This document shows, in pieces, positions 49,095 to 57,970 of a DNA stretch of 64,000 nt. The notes beneath the pieces were generated by a model. The model ran no database searches and was not told the origin of the DNA. It saw nothing but the letters and a program-made list of their open reading frames with translations. Positions within the stretch are counted from its first letter, which is position 1. Each line of letters starts with the position of its first letter. The DNA comes from Lentisphaerae bacterium WC36 (GTDB taxonomy: Bacteria; Verrucomicrobiota; Lentisphaeria; Victivallales; SZUA-371): NCBI GenBank assembly GCA_020683205.1, contig CP085689.1, forward strand, positions 1,612,001 to 1,676,000, given 5' to 3'. Position numbers and translations under genes: made by a program.

Positions 49095-49286
49095 TTAAAA
49101 TGTTTTCTTTAGATCAATAATATTGTGATAATCGCCATAATCTTTGGTTTGTTGAATAGAGCTATGACCTACCAACGTTCCGATTTGTTCGTCGCTAAAT
49201 CCTATTTTTCTTAATTTATCAACAAAATTTAATTTCATACTTGTAAATAACCTCCATAAAAGGTAATTTAAACTAGTATAAAACAA
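49095..49286 (-). pseudogene. Tyrosine integrase C-terminal remnant
   Basis: Only the last part of an integrase remains: KLRKIGFSDEQIGTLVGHSS (box II His) and QQTKDYGDY (the Tyr nucleophile). The catalytic Arg and the first His-x-x-Arg are missing. It lies 110 bases outside the tRNA fragment, so it is probably a relic of an earlier integration at the same tRNA. Confidence 0.75.
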
Positions 49287-49306
49287 TAAATAAAAAAGGG
49301 TTCATC

Positions 49307-49849
49307 ATGAAATTTTTTCAATTTTCTTTTTTGTCAATAATCATCATAACTTGTGCTTGTAATACAAATATCAGTCAAAAAAACAATGAGAATCTCGACT
49401 TAAGAGCATCTAATAAAGCAATTAAAACACCCGCACAAATATCTTTAATTGATATCAAACCACAGCTTCGCCCAAATGAAAACAAACAGCAATTAATTAA
49501 AGATATTACAAATACAATTGATTTTAGCTTAAAGTTTATTTTTAAAACTCAAAATGTCAATCAAGTATACTTTATTGCTGACGAAAAACACCTTTTAATT
49601 GATAAATATCAGCTCAAAGGAGTAATCGGTTATGTAGCACAAGACTTTTGTGATGATAAAATTTTTCCTTTTGACAATGGAACTGCAATAAAAAAAAGCA
49701 ATATCACGGCTGAAGCAGAAAAATGTGATTTTTTTGATAACTTAAAAATCCATTTTAACTATAATGATCAAAAAGTTTATATTCCAGGTACAATCGTAGT
49801 TAACTCAATGAAGGATGGCTGGATGAAAATTGTCTTAGGCAGTAAATGA
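49307..49849 (+). CDS. Lipoprotein of unknown function
   Basis: A 180-residue protein with a signal peptide (FSFLSIIIITCAC; Cys 18 or 20 as lipidation site), followed by an Asn/Lys-rich linker and a mixed alpha/beta domain (QVYFIADEKHLLIDKYQLKG). It ends in TGA directly followed by TAA. No family recognised. Probably outer-membrane or periplasmic. Confidence 0.65.
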   Translation: MKFFQFSFLSIIIITCACNTNISQKNNENLDLRASNKAIKTPAQISLIDIKPQLRPNENKQQLIKDITNTIDFSLKFIFKTQNVNQVYFIADEKHLLIDKYQLKGVIGYVAQDFCDDKIFPFDNGTAIKKSNITAEAEKCDFFDNLKIHFNYNDQKVYIPGTIVVNSMKDGWMKIVLGSK

Positions 49850-50049
49850 TAAATAGCATTCGGAAAATGTATCACGTGACTCTTTCTCATTACAAGTGGA
49901 ATGCACTTTCTTATGGAGACGAAATTACGGTTAATAAATCTGGTTATAGCACTATTTTAAAGAACTGGTGTAATTTGAATGTCAATTTGAATAAATCAGG
50001 AATATTTCCTGAAAAATACCTTAAAAATTATCAAATTACACCTCAATAG
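49846..50049 (+). CDS. Possible small protein or gene fragment, 67 aa
   Basis: A 67-codon frame overlapping the lipoprotein stop (ATGA). The sequence (VTLSHYKWNALSYGDEITVN) is protein-like with no recognised family. It may be a fragment. Confidence 0.35.
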   Translation: MINSIRKMYHVTLSHYKWNALSYGDEITVNKSGYSTILKNWCNLNVNLNKSGIFPEKYLKNYQITPQ

Positions 50050-50232
50050 CAACACATCACATTTCGACCCCTTCTGTATTGATAATTAATAAAAAACAGA
50101 ATATGTTTTTAAAATATTATCAGGATATTTTACTACTAGAAATAAATGTTAACTATAAGCAAAAAAGTTCAATAAGCATGTTTTTGCTAACTATGCGCAT
50201 TGCCACGCTAGTAACTATTTTACTGAAGATAA

Positions 50233-50529
50233 AAAACTTTTAAAAAGCCTAAACTTACTATATCCACGCCAAAACTAGAGACAAAAACATCTCTAAAAAT
50301 TGCATTAACGATTATTGTCAATAAAAATGCTTATTTAATAAATAACAAAAAATATAATAATTAAGAACTTACAAGTTATATCAAAAATTTAAATATTCCT
50401 AAAGATGCAACTATTATAGTTGAAAGCAATATTCAAGGAGCTTATAATGAAGTAATTAAAGTTATAAAAATCGCTAAAGAACTTATTTTAAAATCAATAC
50501 AACTAGTAACAAATTCTCAAAGGAAATAA
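50233..50529 (+). pseudogene. exbD: ExbD/TolR-like remnant
   Basis: The frame ending at the TAA at 50527 encodes an ExbD periplasmic domain: KLETKTSLKIALTIIVNKNA, then after an in-frame TAA SYIKNLNIPKDATIIVES and GAYNEVIKVIKIAKEL. The N-terminal membrane part is missing. ExbD works with ExbB and TonB in energy-coupled outer membrane transport. Its decay fits the general loss of genes here. Confidence 0.65.
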
Positions 50530-50561
50530 GCTATTGTTCATAATATACTCTTATAAATAAA

Positions 50562-50588
50562 AAAGCCGTCAACATTATTGACGGCTTT
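50562..50588. terminator. Bidirectional terminator
   Basis: AAAGCCGTCAA (50562-50572) pairs with TTGACGGCTTT (50578-50588). On the minus strand it is followed by TTTTATTTATAAG and lies 20 bases downstream of the gene ending at 50610. Confidence 0.8.
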
Positions 50589-50609
50589 GCAAAAAATACG
50601 ACAAATAAA

Positions 50610-50921
50610 TCAATCGTAAATTTCATCTACTTTAGTCGAAATCTGAACAGCTTCTGAAAAAAGTTTTTTCAATGGATATTCATATCTTAATAACAGTTCA
50701 CCATAAACTGCGGCATCTTGAGGAGTGAAGCCATTTTTTACAGCTTCTGCAAGGTTACCTTCAACAACTCCTGCGGTAATCTCCTCTTCTGCGGGAGAAT
50801 TATCATACTTTTTCTCAAGGTATGTCTCAATGACTATCGCCAAAGCAACCGCTTTTTCATAATTTTCAACATCCGTACCAAAGCCAGCTTTACTTGCAAG
50901 TTCAAGATTACTATTATTCAT
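50610..50921 (-). CDS. Hypothetical acidic protein, 103 aa
   Basis: A 103-residue acidic, alanine-rich helical protein (EEITAGVVEGNLAEAVKNGF). It begins after GGAGTAAGAGAAA and ends with TGA just before the terminator, showing that TGA is a genuine stop here. Unknown function. Confidence 0.6.
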   Translation of the reverse strand: MNNSNLELASKAGFGTDVENYEKAVALAIVIETYLEKKYDNSPAEEEITAGVVEGNLAEAVKNGFTPQDAAVYGELLLRYEYPLKKLFSEAVQISTKVDEIYD

Positions 50922-50983
50922 TTTCTCTTACTCCATATTTTTGTCAATTAGGTACTTATAAAAATTTAAATACCCTTTTTTCT

Positions 50984-52684
50984 TTACAAATTCGGAGGCA
51001 ATGGACAACTATACGCCTCATTATAATTTTTTGGCAATGGTAAATCTTTGATTACAAAAATTTCCGCTTTGCCCTCTTTTAAATTTATTTTTACTATTCT
51101 ACTGTTATTTGTATCAGCGACAAACAAATACCCAGACGAATAAGATAATCCCCCTGGTTCATCAAATTTAACTTCAGAAATTAATAATTTATCAACTTTT
51201 TGCTGATCTGGATAAACTTTTTTTATTAAATTATTATATGTATCGGCAATATATAAAACTTTTGCACTTTCAACATTATCATCGTCTCCATCATCATATT
51301 TATCATAAACAGCAGCGATACCCAAAGGGTGTTGCAGGCGAACATTTTCACGCCCTGTCCCATCTTGATTACCAAAAGTAAATAAACCTTGACCAACGAT
51401 AGTTTGTACTCGTTTTCGTTTTAAAAATATTTCTCTAATCGAACTTGTTTCACTGTCAGCAACAAACAAATTTCCATCAAGGTAAGTAATACCACTTGGC
51501 TGTGCAAATGCGCTATAAATGAAGCCACCATCAAAAATATTTTCAACTCCACTACCAGCAAACAGTTCAACACGATTAGTAGCTATTTCATAACGCCAAA
51601 TCTGATGACAACCAGCCATTGCTATATAAATATTTTTTTCGTCAGCATCTTTAGTTAACCCCCAAGGTGAATTTAAAGGTACTAAAAGTCCTTTGCCCCC
51701 TTTTGTACGAGCATTTCCTCGCTGCATATTACCTGCTACAGTAACTACTCGTTTTTCTTTTAAAGAAATTTTACGTAGCAAATTGTTTTCTGTATCTGCA
51801 ACATAAATATCTTTATTACTCATAATACAAACACCTTTTGGCATATTGAATGTCGCTTCACTAAAACTACCATCCCTTGCCCCTGGCATACCGCTACCAA
51901 TCACGTGCTTTAAATTTCCAGCAAAATCGCTAACTATTATGCGATTATGATTTGAATCAGACACTACAACTAAATCTAATTTTTTATCGGCATCAACCTT
52001 TGCTGGATATGACAAACCCTTACGAGCAACTTTATTGCGTTCTAAAGCGATTGGTAAAGGTGATAATTTTGAAGAATTTACATTATCATTATCTCCTGCC
52101 ATTTCAGCAATTTTTTTCATTCTTTCATCGCTATAACCAAGTAAGCTTGAAATTGCCAAATCTAAAATTTTACGATTATTTTCTCCCGCATAACTATTGA
52201 CAAAATTACCATTTTGATCTAACAAAACCATAGTTGGCCAAGCATGGACATTAAAAATTCTCCATAATCGATAATTTTCATCATTAACAACTGGATGAGA
52301 TAACTTATAGCGCAGAATTGCTTGACGAATATTTTCCGAATTTTTTTCACTTGAAAACTTTCCACAGTGTACTCCAATCACTAATAATTTATCTTTATAT
52401 TTATTTTCTAAATAAACCAAATCTGGAATCACATGAATACAGTTAATACAGCAGTAAGTCCAAAAATCAAGCAACACAACTCTTCCATTGAAATCTATTT
52501 TCCTTAGGGGGCGTGATACATTAAACCATTGTAAATTTTTTCCTATGTGAACAACTGATTCAACATTCATTTTATGCTCTCCTATACCTTGGTAAAACTC
52601 TGCAGCTGAAATTTGTTTCATAAAAAAGCAACTTGCTATCATTACTACCGATAGCACCGCATATTTTTTAATTTTTTTTATCAT
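50984..52684 (-). CDS. Secreted thioredoxin-NHL repeat protein (NHLRC2-like)
   Basis: A 566-residue exported protein: signal peptide (residues about 8-28, ending ISAAEF), a TlpA/thioredoxin-like domain with FWTYCCINCIHVIPDL (CxxC at 79-82) and AWPTMVLLDQNG, then six or so NHL beta-propeller repeats (PKGVCIMSNKDIYVADTENN; HPLGIAAV; PGGLSYSSGYLFVADTNN). This is the layout of NHLRC2-type proteins. It probably acts as a periplasmic disulfide or redox factor. Confidence 0.85.
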   Translation of the reverse strand: MIKKIKKYAVLSVVMIASCFFMKQISAAEFYQGIGEHKMNVESVVHIGKNLQWFNVSRPLRKIDFNGRVVLLDFWTYCCINCIHVIPDLVYLENKYKDKLLVIGVHCGKFSSEKNSENIRQAILRYKLSHPVVNDENYRLWRIFNVHAWPTMVLLDQNGNFVNSYAGENNRKILDLAISSLLGYSDERMKKIAEMAGDNDNVNSSKLSPLPIALERNKVARKGLSYPAKVDADKKLDLVVVSDSNHNRIIVSDFAGNLKHVIGSGMPGARDGSFSEATFNMPKGVCIMSNKDIYVADTENNLLRKISLKEKRVVTVAGNMQRGNARTKGGKGLLVPLNSPWGLTKDADEKNIYIAMAGCHQIWRYEIATNRVELFAGSGVENIFDGGFIYSAFAQPSGITYLDGNLFVADSETSSIREIFLKRKRVQTIVGQGLFTFGNQDGTGRENVRLQHPLGIAAVYDKYDDGDDDNVESAKVLYIADTYNNLIKKVYPDQQKVDKLLISEVKFDEPGGLSYSSGYLFVADTNNSRIVKINLKEGKAEIFVIKDLPLPKNYNEAYSCPLPPNL

Positions 52685-52948
52685 TATGACATCTCCATCC
52701 TTGAAGAAATTCCCTTTTCAGAAATCAATCAGGGGGATTGGTGTTAATATTATAAGTTAATTATAAGTTGACTATAATATCTTAATAAATATTAGTAAAT
52801 AGTTATTTTTAAATCATTATACAGGTTTTTAAAATTTTATCTTTTTTAGAAATAAAAATTTGCTTGCTCTTGATTTTAGAACTTTATCAATTAATGTTAT
52901 ATTTAAATAAAAAAGACTAACTTAAAAATAAAATTATTTTATATACCT

Positions 52949-53245
52949 ATGCCAGATTCTCATAATTTTCTCGACAATGAAATTGCTTTAGAAAAAAAAG
53001 CAAACATATTCAAAGCTCTAGGACATCCAACTCGCTTAATGATAGTAGAGGCAGTTAGCCATGGAGAACTCTGTGTTTGTGATATTCAATCCTTAGCAAA
53101 ACTAGATATGTCAACGGTCTCAAAGCATTTAACAATTTTAAAGAATGCAAATATTTTAGCTTCAGAAAAACGTGGTAAGTTTATTTTCTATAATTTACGA
53201 TGTGACTGTATTAAAAACTTTATTAAGCAACTCGATAATATTTAA
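52949..53245 (+). CDS. ArsR/SmtB-family metal-responsive repressor
   Basis: A 98-residue winged HTH with the classical ArsR metal site ELCVCDI (Cys 42 and 44 in the alpha3 helix), the recognition helix MSTVSKHLTILKNANIL and wing EKRGKFIFYNL. It should release its operator on As(III), Sb(III) or Cd(II). A DUF318 permease of the ArsP type lies 2.5 kb downstream, but an unrelated gene sits between. Divergent to the thioredoxin-NHL gene, across a 264-base region with no obvious operator dyad. Confidence 0.85.
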   Translation: MPDSHNFLDNEIALEKKANIFKALGHPTRLMIVEAVSHGELCVCDIQSLAKLDMSTVSKHLTILKNANILASEKRGKFIFYNLRCDCIKNFIKQLDNI

Positions 53246-53336
53246 CAATATTCAATTTTTTTTTGATTTTTATTGATTTTTTTTTACAAAAAAAGTAAAA
53301 TCATTTAAAACACTTTTAAAATAACTGGTGAATTAA

Positions 53337-55586
53337 ATGATTTATTATGAGAGCGATTTTGTTGACAATACCAATGTTGTATTAGGAATTATTCAAAATC
53401 TTAATAAAGATATTAAGCTGACAGTAAACGTTCATGGTATGGAATTTGAACAACTGGACTCAACATATTCTATGCAAAATTTTCATGACCTAAGAAGTTT
53501 GAATTCTTTTTTCATCAAATATTTTATGATGACAAATTCACAACTGAGAAAGAAATTTCAACGTAAAGAAAAAAATCCTATTTCTGGAAAGATGGAATAT
53601 TCGAATATCGAAGATTTTACTCTTGAAGAATTAATTGATGATCAAACAATTGATTTCACAAATAGTAATCTTGACTATTATATCAAATTAGTTAAAGCGA
53701 GCAAAAAGCGTTATAATCCAACCACTAACGAATTAGATCACATCCCTGAGCAAGATTTTTTTAAGCAACTATGCTTATTTCGCTACTTATTTGGTCACTT
53801 TTTTACAAATGGATTATCTCCTCTTTCTGCTGATAGATTTTATTTTGCATTTCGAAAGGAATTTTGTCCAAATTTTGAGGGACAAGATAATCAAGGTTTA
53901 GCACAAGCTATCATTGCTACGGCAGAAATGAGCAAAGCTACTATCAATTTTAATGGTGAAATTTTCGCACGTGAACTTTCCTACATGAGCCACGACCTTG
54001 ACCAAGCAATTGCCGAACGTGAAGCAGTAATTCAACAGTATATTGATCGTTTACAACTTCATAAGCAACAAGCTAAATTTTTAGAAGGAGAGTCACAAAT
54101 TAATGAACACCGTAAAGCTGTAGGCACAAAGCTATTAGGATTTTTGGCTCATTATTATGCATACGGCATGGATGAAGTTTATCTAAATTCACCATATAGC
54201 GAAGTTTCATTTTGTATTCCAAGTTCAAGATATAGTGAAATGAAACCCCATGGTCCCGAAACTTTTTATGCGATTTTTTCACCAACTTTTTTTGAATATC
54301 CTTGTGCAGAAAATAGTTATAAAAGTTTAAAAGAGAACTATAATAGTGAAAATTTTTTTATTATTATTGGAGAAATTTTAGAAAGTTGCCATGCCAAAAG
54401 AAATGCCTTTAAAGGGTTAGCAGGGCGAGTTCGTCATTGGCGTGGAGATTATCAATATGATACTTTAGCCAAAGCTGTTATTGAAATATTAAACAGTGAT
54501 TTTGGGAAATATGTTCTCTATTTAGATAAAGGTCAAAAAGTAGCATTCCACTGGAACCAATTTACTAAATTACCTCCAACATTTAAAGCATTTGAATATG
54601 ATTATCCTACTGCATATCGACGTGCTTTTGCTGTTATGAGTGATTTAGAATATGCCAAAAGTCAAATAGCTAGCATTAACCAACAAGTTGAACAACTTGA
54701 TCGTAGAGTATTTGAAGTACGCGATGACTTTGATGCAAAAATTGATGAAACAGTCACTATAATTGCACAAGCTCATGATCAATACTTGCATAAAAAAGTT
54801 CTCCGTCGCCTTAGTAGCAGCCAAGAAAGAGCACTACAACGCAGAAGGCAACGTGTAATGTCACAAACCTCAGAAAGAAGCGATTCTACCTCTGAAGCTA
54901 CGGCAGATGAAGAAGTTTTTAGTGCATCAGCATCACGAATGATGCGTCGAAATTCATCTCACTTTAAAGAGTTAAGAGCTAAACGAAGTTTCCATGACGC
55001 CAGACCTAAAAGTCGTCATCAACGTATTATAGACGAATTAACGGGCAACGAAGATGATGATTTTTTGTGTTGCTTAAAATATATTATCAATTATAGTGGA
55101 AATTATGCAGATTTAATTGAAATCAGAAATCAATTATACCTTACTTATCTAGCTCGTGAAGTAAAAATCTCTGTTCACGCTACTTGGACTGGAGAAAAAC
55201 GAAGAAAATGCACTAAATATTGGTCTCACATCGAAAGGATTATTCAAATATTAGCTTTAACTAATATGATTAGTAGAAGTGTGCAACTTGCAAATATTTC
55301 ACGAATATGCGATCACTATTTTTTCTTAATTATGGCCCGTCATAGTGCGATTGTCATTAAAGAGCACCGTAAAAAAACTTGTGGTATGGCAACACGCTAC
55401 TTTACTGCTCTAAGAGCAAAACAACCAGAAAAAGCGCTTGAAGAGCTTGATCAAAAATGGCAACGCTATATTGATTTATATAATATGCCTCCAATGAACA
55501 AAATGGATGTCCTTGCAGAGCGCAATGAAATTGAAAGATCACGCTTCCCTAGTATTTGTGAAGAATTAGAAAATCCACCACAATAA
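53337..55586 (+). CDS. Unknown 749-aa protein with Arg/Ser-rich segment
   Basis: A large cytoplasmic-type protein without signal peptide or known domain. The first 490 residues are helical, with a coiled-coil section (LSYMSHDLDQAIAEREAVIQ; QIASINQQVEQLDRRVFEVR). Residues about 490-545 are Arg/Ser-rich (RRQRVMSQTSERSDSTSEA; MMRRNSSHF), like kinase substrates. The C-terminal part is again helical. It separates arsR from the permease and lies near two eukaryotic-like kinases. A host-directed effector or kinase substrate is possible but unproven. Confidence 0.65.
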   Translation: MIYYESDFVDNTNVVLGIIQNLNKDIKLTVNVHGMEFEQLDSTYSMQNFHDLRSLNSFFIKYFMMTNSQLRKKFQRKEKNPISGKMEYSNIEDFTLEELIDDQTIDFTNSNLDYYIKLVKASKKRYNPTTNELDHIPEQDFFKQLCLFRYLFGHFFTNGLSPLSADRFYFAFRKEFCPNFEGQDNQGLAQAIIATAEMSKATINFNGEIFARELSYMSHDLDQAIAEREAVIQQYIDRLQLHKQQAKFLEGESQINEHRKAVGTKLLGFLAHYYAYGMDEVYLNSPYSEVSFCIPSSRYSEMKPHGPETFYAIFSPTFFEYPCAENSYKSLKENYNSENFFIIIGEILESCHAKRNAFKGLAGRVRHWRGDYQYDTLAKAVIEILNSDFGKYVLYLDKGQKVAFHWNQFTKLPPTFKAFEYDYPTAYRRAFAVMSDLEYAKSQIASINQQVEQLDRRVFEVRDDFDAKIDETVTIIAQAHDQYLHKKVLRRLSSSQERALQRRRQRVMSQTSERSDSTSEATADEEVFSASASRMMRRNSSHFKELRAKRSFHDARPKSRHQRIIDELTGNEDDDFLCCLKYIINYSGNYADLIEIRNQLYLTYLAREVKISVHATWTGEKRRKCTKYWSHIERIIQILALTNMISRSVQLANISRICDHYFFLIMARHSAIVIKEHRKKTCGMATRYFTALRAKQPEKALEELDQKWQRYIDLYNMPPMNKMDVLAERNEIERSRFPSICEELENPPQ

Positions 55587-55619
55587 TTAGTTTTTTCAAA
55601 AGTTTCAAAGAAAATAGCT

Positions 55620-55648
55620 TGACTTTATTAAAACATTTGGTTATATTG
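55620..55648 (+). promoter_or_regulatory. Sigma70-like promoter for the permease gene
   Basis: TTGACT at 55620-55625, a 17-base spacer and TATATT at 55643-55648. It lies 66 bases upstream of the permease start, so the permease need not depend on the upstream unknown gene. Confidence 0.65.
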
Positions 55649-55714
55649 CCAAATAACAAATTAAATAATTAAAACTACTATTTATAGTAATAATAATAAA
55701 AGGATTTTAAAATT

Positions 55715-56716
55715 ATGTTAATGATTTTCGATTGGTTTGCAGATTTAATTACTTATGATCTGTTTGAAATGAGTAAAAATACACATTTGACTAAAGCAGT
55801 TCACTTTTTTATTTTAGATATCACAAAAATTTCAGTGTTATTAATTTTATTAATTTATGCCATCACTTTTGTGAGAAGTTTTATCGACGAAGAAAAAGTA
55901 AAGAATTTATTAAGCAGAAAAAATCGCTTTATAGGTTATTTTGGCGCCTCATTGCTTGGGGCTGTAACACCTTTTTGTTCATGTTCTAGCATTCCACTAT
56001 TCATGACATTTTTGCGTAGTGGAGTTCCTTTTGGAGTAGCGATGGCATTTTTAATTGTTTCACCAATTATCAATGAAGTAGCAATCGTTTTACTAATTGG
56101 AATTCTAGGTATTGAATTTACCTTAATATATTTATTAATTGGTTTAAGTTTTGGTGTGATAAGTGGATTTATTTTTGACTTAATCGATGCAAAGCGCTAT
56201 TTGATTGAACTGCCAATAGAGCACCAAGGTTGCTGTTCAAGTAATAGTAGCTGTAGCGAGGATGCAAAAGCAGAAAATGTAAAACTAACATGGAAAGATC
56301 GTCATCAATTATCATTAGAAGAAAGCCTTGGAATTTTCAAAAGCATCTGGATTTATATTTTCATTGGTATTATTTTTGGAGCAGCAATGCACGGCTATTT
56401 ACCAGAAGACTTTATTAATAAATATATCGGGAAAGGCAGTTTTTGGAGTGTGCCAGCTGCAGTTTTAGTTGGAATTCCACTATATACAGGTTCTACAAGT
56501 GCAATCCCTGTAATTCAAAGTCTAATTACAAAAGGATTACCAGTTGGAACAGCTCTAGCATTTATGATGAGTGCTGTTGGTGCAAGTTTACCTGAATTTA
56601 TGATTCTTAAAAAAGTGATGAAATTCAAACTTTTAGCAATAATTTTTGGAGTTATGCTAGTTCTATTTACAATTGCTGGTTTTATTTTCAATGCATTTGA
56701 TTCAATTATTCGCTAA
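55715..56716 (+). CDS. DUF318/ArsP-type permease
   Basis: A 333-residue membrane protein with about eight spans in two halves. The family signature PFCSCSSIPLFMTFLRSGVP (about residues 86-105) and VGIPLYTGSTSAIPVIQS in the second half are seen. A cytoplasmic loop has CCSSNSSC (about 170-178), a likely metalloid or redox site. ArsP members export organoarsenicals; other members are of unknown substrate. The nearby arsR gene supports arsenic-related export. AAAGGA precedes the ATG. Confidence 0.85.
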   Translation: MLMIFDWFADLITYDLFEMSKNTHLTKAVHFFILDITKISVLLILLIYAITFVRSFIDEEKVKNLLSRKNRFIGYFGASLLGAVTPFCSCSSIPLFMTFLRSGVPFGVAMAFLIVSPIINEVAIVLLIGILGIEFTLIYLLIGLSFGVISGFIFDLIDAKRYLIELPIEHQGCCSSNSSCSEDAKAENVKLTWKDRHQLSLEESLGIFKSIWIYIFIGIIFGAAMHGYLPEDFINKYIGKGSFWSVPAAVLVGIPLYTGSTSAIPVIQSLITKGLPVGTALAFMMSAVGASLPEFMILKKVMKFKLLAIIFGVMLVLFTIAGFIFNAFDSIIR

Positions 56717-56730
56717 GCTTATTAGGTAAA

Positions 56731-56754
56731 AGGTGTTTCTATTTAGAAGCACCT
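56731..56754. terminator. Convergent-gene hairpin
   Basis: AGGTGTTTCT (56731-56740) pairs with AGAAGCACCT (56745-56754) around ATTT. On the minus strand TTTT follows. It separates the convergent permease and kinase genes. Confidence 0.65.
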
Positions 56755-56801
56755 CAATTTATGGCTTTAAAATTCCCGCAATTTTAATTTTTAGCAAACG
56801 A

Positions 56802-57923
56802 TTATTTTACATGATAGCAAAGCATATCTTCCATTGATTCGTGAGCAAAAGCATAAGTACGCCAGCGTTCTAGGTTATAAGTTTGAATCAAGTCTGCTAA
56901 ACTAATTACGGTGGAGCCTCTATTAAAAGCTTTCCTTAAATAAAATAAATTAACAATCATTGTGGTTAAATCTTTATGCATTGAAGATATAAAGTGCCGC
57001 CTTTTCTCTGCCATTAGCTTGCCATCACTAATTACTTCAAAAGCAAGTCCATAATCAATAAAAAAAACATTATATAATCCATCCAACACCATAATATTAT
57101 GAACATGACAATCACGATGTGCTATTTTTAATTCAAAATGAAGCGCCCAAAGAAAATTAAAAAGTGAATTAAACAACATCTGCTCATTATAATTTGGATA
57201 ATAAGCTGCAAATTGAACTAAATCGGCACCTGGAATTTCGGGCAAAACAACTCGCGCGTGAGGATTCGCCACATGAGGAGGTAAAACACCAGTAGTAGCA
57301 TCAATGCCAAAATATGGTTTACCAAGGTGATCATATACTTTTTGAAATAACCTTGTTTCAATATCAAGGTCTTCAGTTTCAACACTACTATTATGAATTT
57401 TTTTTAAAACGACCTTCCGCCCAGTGTTTTGTTCTTGAAAGCGCGACACTTCACCAAAAGCTCCTTTACCAAGCACTTCACGACGCTGATAACGGTTTGC
57501 GTCATCAACAAAAACACTCGCTTCAAGGTCGTCACTTAAAGTTTTAGGGATATAAGCACTTTTTTCAGTCAAGGCTGTTGCTAAAAACACATCTAAAAGT
57601 TCACGTCCAACTCCTTTTTGTGTCATCTGGTTCTTAAATGCAGTGATATTTCTAACTTTATTTTCAAAAGAGATTTTGCTGTCATCTATTGTTGATATGA
57701 CTAATCGCATAGTTTTGATATTTTGTTCAGTTTTACGACGATTAAAAAATAACTTACCAGTACGACCGCCGCCACGCCACCCATATTTACTTTTGCCTTC
57801 GCCCCAACCCTCACGAATTTGGATATAATTTTAAGCAGCGCTACGCAATGAATTTAATGAATGAAACTTTTCTTCATCACCAGCTAGGTATTGTTTTGAA
57901 AATCGGTGTAATTTTTTCTTCAT
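56802..57923 (-). pseudogene. Eukaryotic-like protein kinase 1, interrupted by TAA
   Basis: From an ATG at 57923 the frame has 30 codons (ending LRSAA), then TAA at 57831-57833, and continues NYIQIREGWGEGKSKYGWRG, matching the paralogue at 57971. The kinase core remains intact: GKGAFGEV loop, VVLKK, HRDCHVHN and DYG. Translation could resume at the Met at 57710, giving a 302-residue protein without the N-terminal region. Whether it is still functional cannot be told. Confidence 0.7.
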
Positions 57924-57970
57924 AAATTAAATTTTTAAAAACTTATTTTTTACAAAAATATACTTTTTAA

